Shown here piece by piece: positions 62,469 to 64,000 of a DNA stretch of 64,000 bases. The notes beneath the pieces were generated by a model. It did not search any database, was not told the origin of the DNA, and worked only from the letters and a program-made list of their open reading frames with translations. Source of the stretch: Streptomyces sp. Isolate_45 (GTDB lineage: Bacteria; Actinomycetota; Actinomycetes; Streptomycetales; Streptomycetaceae); NCBI RefSeq assembly GCF_024721315.2, contig NZ_JANFAK020000006.1, positions 1-64,000 on the forward strand, in the 5' to 3' direction. Made by a program: the position numbers and the translations under genes. How positions within the stretch are numbered: the first letter of the stretch is position 1; every line of letters starts with the position of its first letter.

Positions 62469-62508
62469 GTCCGGGACGAACGTCGGGTTGAGCGCGTGCG
62501 CTGAGGGG
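62469..62508 (+). repeat. 40-base direct repeat, copy 2
   Basis: It lies 68 bases after copy 1 and outside the ABC-F gene. The small palindrome has a changed centre (AGCGC-GT-GCGCT). It ends 37 bases before the next gene. Confidence 0.8.
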
Positions 62509-62544
62509 CGACCATCCCCCCGCGCCGGTCGAGGGGGAGGCGTC

Positions 62545-63822
62545 GTGGGGCTGCGGCCTAGCACCTGGCTCGTGAAGTGGGACCGCCCGGAGTCGGGGGA
62601 CCGGTTGACCGCCTGGCTGCTGAGGCCGGCTCCCCGCTCCCTGCGGGTCGCGTCCCTCGTGGTCCTCCTGACCGTCGCCGTGTCGTCGAGCCTGCGCTCC
62701 CACTGGGGATCGGACAACGCCTTCGTCGTCAAGGCCGCCGATGCCCTGATGGCGGGCATCTCCCCGTACGAGGACAAACGCTTCCTCTACCTGCCGAGCG
62801 CCGTGATCATGGCGGTGCCGGAGGCGCTGCTGCCGCGCGAGGTGCTGCGCTGGCTGTTGCCGGCGGGCGTCTCGGGGCTGGTCGCGGTGGGCTGGTGGGC
62901 GGCCCTGCGGCTGTTCTCCGTGCCGCTGTGCTCCCGCTTCGCGGTCGGTGGCCTCGGTCTGCTGGCCCTGCTGTACAAGCCGTACGCGAACCTCGTGCTG
63001 ATCGGCAACTGGACGGCGATCTCGGCGGCCGCCCTGCCGGTGGCGCTGCTGCTGGCGCACCGGCGTTCCTGGGGCGCGGCCGGGCTGGTGGTCGGGCTGG
63101 CCATCGCCTGCAAGCCCATGCTGGTGCCGATCGGGCTGCTCTTCGTCCTGGCCCGCCAGTGGCGGGGGCTGGCGATGGCGGTGCTGGTGCCGGTGGGGAT
63201 GTCCCTGGTCGGGGCGCTGCTGATGCCGAGCCCGACGCTGTTCTTCACCAAGACGCTGCCCTTCCTCTTCCAGGGGCAGGACTCCTACGCCCTGCCGTGG
63301 GACGCCTCGCCGATCGCGGTGCTGCCCCGGCTGGGGGTGCCGGTCCCGGTGGCGGTGCTGCTGGCCTTCGCGGGGGCCGCGGCCGGGCTGTGGGCGGCGT
63401 GGACGCGGTGGCGGAGGCCCGACGGGGACGCGGGGGAGATGCGGCTGGCGGAGACGGCCTGCATGGTGATGCTCGCCGCATTCCTGGTGTCGCGTCCGTC
63501 CTTCGACCACTACCTGTTGGTGGTGCTGCCGCTGCTGCTGGCGTCGGGGGTGCGGGAGGGCTCGATGCCGCGCACCCCTTGGTTCTGGGTGGCCCTGGTG
63601 CCCCAGACAGCGGGCATCCCGTGGCCCACCGAGGCCGAGCGCAAGCGGCGGGCGTTTCGGGACGCGGTGACCCTGTGCGGGCTCGCGATCCTGCTGGCGC
63701 GTCGTGTGCTGCGTCCGGGTCGGGTTACCCTGGTCCCTGTAACAACTGCGGGGTCCCCACCCAGGACCGAACCGGAGTGCGCCGCGACGCCAGCAGAATC
63801 GGCATCGCGGACCGCGTTTTGA
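62545..63822 (+). CDS. DUF2029 (GT87-like) polytopic glycosyltransferase
   Basis: A 425-residue membrane protein with about ten hydrophobic helices. The order WGSDNAFVVKAADALMAGISPYEDKRFLYLPSA near residue 50 (given in part), then KPYANLVLIGNWTAISAAALPVAL and GLAIACKPMLVPIGLLFVL, is that of the DUF2029 or GT87 family. These use polyprenyl-phosphate mannose as donor to add alpha-1,2-linked sugars outside the membrane. The aspartates of WGSD and SPYED would be the active-site candidates. The acceptor is unknown. GTG 62545 follows GAGGGGGAGGCGTC. The stop TGA overlaps the promoter of the next unit. Confidence 0.75.
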   Translation: MGLRPSTWLVKWDRPESGDRLTAWLLRPAPRSLRVASLVVLLTVAVSSSLRSHWGSDNAFVVKAADALMAGISPYEDKRFLYLPSAVIMAVPEALLPREVLRWLLPAGVSGLVAVGWWAALRLFSVPLCSRFAVGGLGLLALLYKPYANLVLIGNWTAISAAALPVALLLAHRRSWGAAGLVVGLAIACKPMLVPIGLLFVLARQWRGLAMAVLVPVGMSLVGALLMPSPTLFFTKTLPFLFQGQDSYALPWDASPIAVLPRLGVPVPVAVLLAFAGAAAGLWAAWTRWRRPDGDAGEMRLAETACMVMLAAFLVSRPSFDHYLLVVLPLLLASGVREGSMPRTPWFWVALVPQTAGIPWPTEAERKRRAFRDAVTLCGLAILLARRVLRPGRVTLVPVTTAGSPPRTEPECAATPAESASRTAF

Positions 63823-63848
63823 CCCGTCCAGGGTCTGCTGGGTATCCT
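63819..63848 (+). promoter_or_regulatory. strong promoter, probably for rplM-rpsI
   Basis: TTGACC (63819-63824) and TATCCT (63843-63848) with an 18-base spacer. The remaining 150 bases to the window edge contain no start I can support but hold the hairpin GGTCC-ACC-GGACC (63904-63916). In streptomycetes rplM and rpsI follow at this place. Confidence 0.7.
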
Positions 63849-64000
63849 GCTGGTTTGTTATGCGTATTGGCTTTCTCATTCTCACGTGAAAGGCCTTGCG
63901 CCGGTCCACCGGACCGATGACCAGCAGTTCGCGCACGGGTTGCGTCCCCGATGCGAACGAGGGCTGTCGTGATCGTCCGTGGTGACCCTGTCAGGACCTT

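Noticed and set aside
60664..62545. Calling the ABC-F protein a drug-resistance factor
   Set aside because: The linker length and the lack of an antibiotic cluster do not allow separation of ribosome-protection types from housekeeping ABC-F types by eye.

Overview
The window is very GC-rich, uses GTG and TTG starts freely, and has the gene order of the core chromosome of an actinomycete. The best reading is Streptomyces or a close relative. The supporting clues are the nuo-htpX junction, the order rpmG-hadA-hadB, secE-nusG-rplK-rplA, rplJ-rplL-rpoB-rpoC, rpsL-rpsG-fusA-tuf, the complete S10-spc-alpha series, a long acidic NusG leader peptide and zinc-ribbon forms of L33, L36 and S14. Species cannot be fixed from the sequence alone.

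Layout. 1-3.5 kb holds the end of a NADH dehydrogenase operon (nuoL 3' end, nuoM, nuoN). 3.7-5 kb holds htpX with a translationally coupled YccF membrane protein. 5.3-9.7 kb is a mixed stretch: a SulP transporter, YajQ, tRNA-Tyr with a terminator, two small proteins of unknown role and an NmrA-like reductase. 9.7-11 kb is an amidohydrolase-like protein. 11.4-12.9 kb has tRNA-Thr, tRNA-Met, rpmG and the HadA/HadB-type dehydratase pair. 13-15.5 kb is a TetR regulator with an MFS efflux pump, each preceded by the same operator. 15.6-20 kb carries a small barrel protein, murB, an unknown protein, an adenosine-deaminase-like enzyme and aspartate aminotransferase. From 20.1 kb to the end almost everything serves transcription and translation: tRNA-Trp, secE, nusG, rplK, rplA, two lipoproteins, rplJL, rpoBC, a YfhO-type membrane protein on the opposite strand, the str operon (rpsL, rpsG, fusA, tuf), one membrane-anchored unknown, then rpsJ through rplO, secY, adk, map, infA, rpmJ, rpsM, rpsK, rpoA, rplQ and truA. 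The window closes with an ABC-F protein, a DUF2029-type glycosyltransferase and a strong promoter that should drive rplM.

How the parts work together. The second half makes the ribosome, RNA polymerase core, the elongation factors, the Sec channel and N-terminal Met removal, so it should be growth-rate controlled. The sequence shows strong promoters before rplJ, rpoB, rpsL, rpsJ and rplM. It also shows many hairpins exactly where the packed operons open up (rplJ leader, rpoB-rpoC, rpsL leader, rpsJ leader, rpsQ-rplN, rpsZ-rpsH, rpsK-rpoA, infA leader). The most notable is a 25-base hairpin element present almost unchanged in both the rpsL and rpsJ leaders.

I saw no CRISPR array, prophage, insertion sequence or obvious defence system. 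The candidates for something undescribed are regulatory RNA leaders, a long palindromic repeat, a probably metal-poor amidohydrolase and small orphan genes, not a large new gene system. No computation was run: motif matches, spacings and comparisons with other genomes are by eye and from memory.
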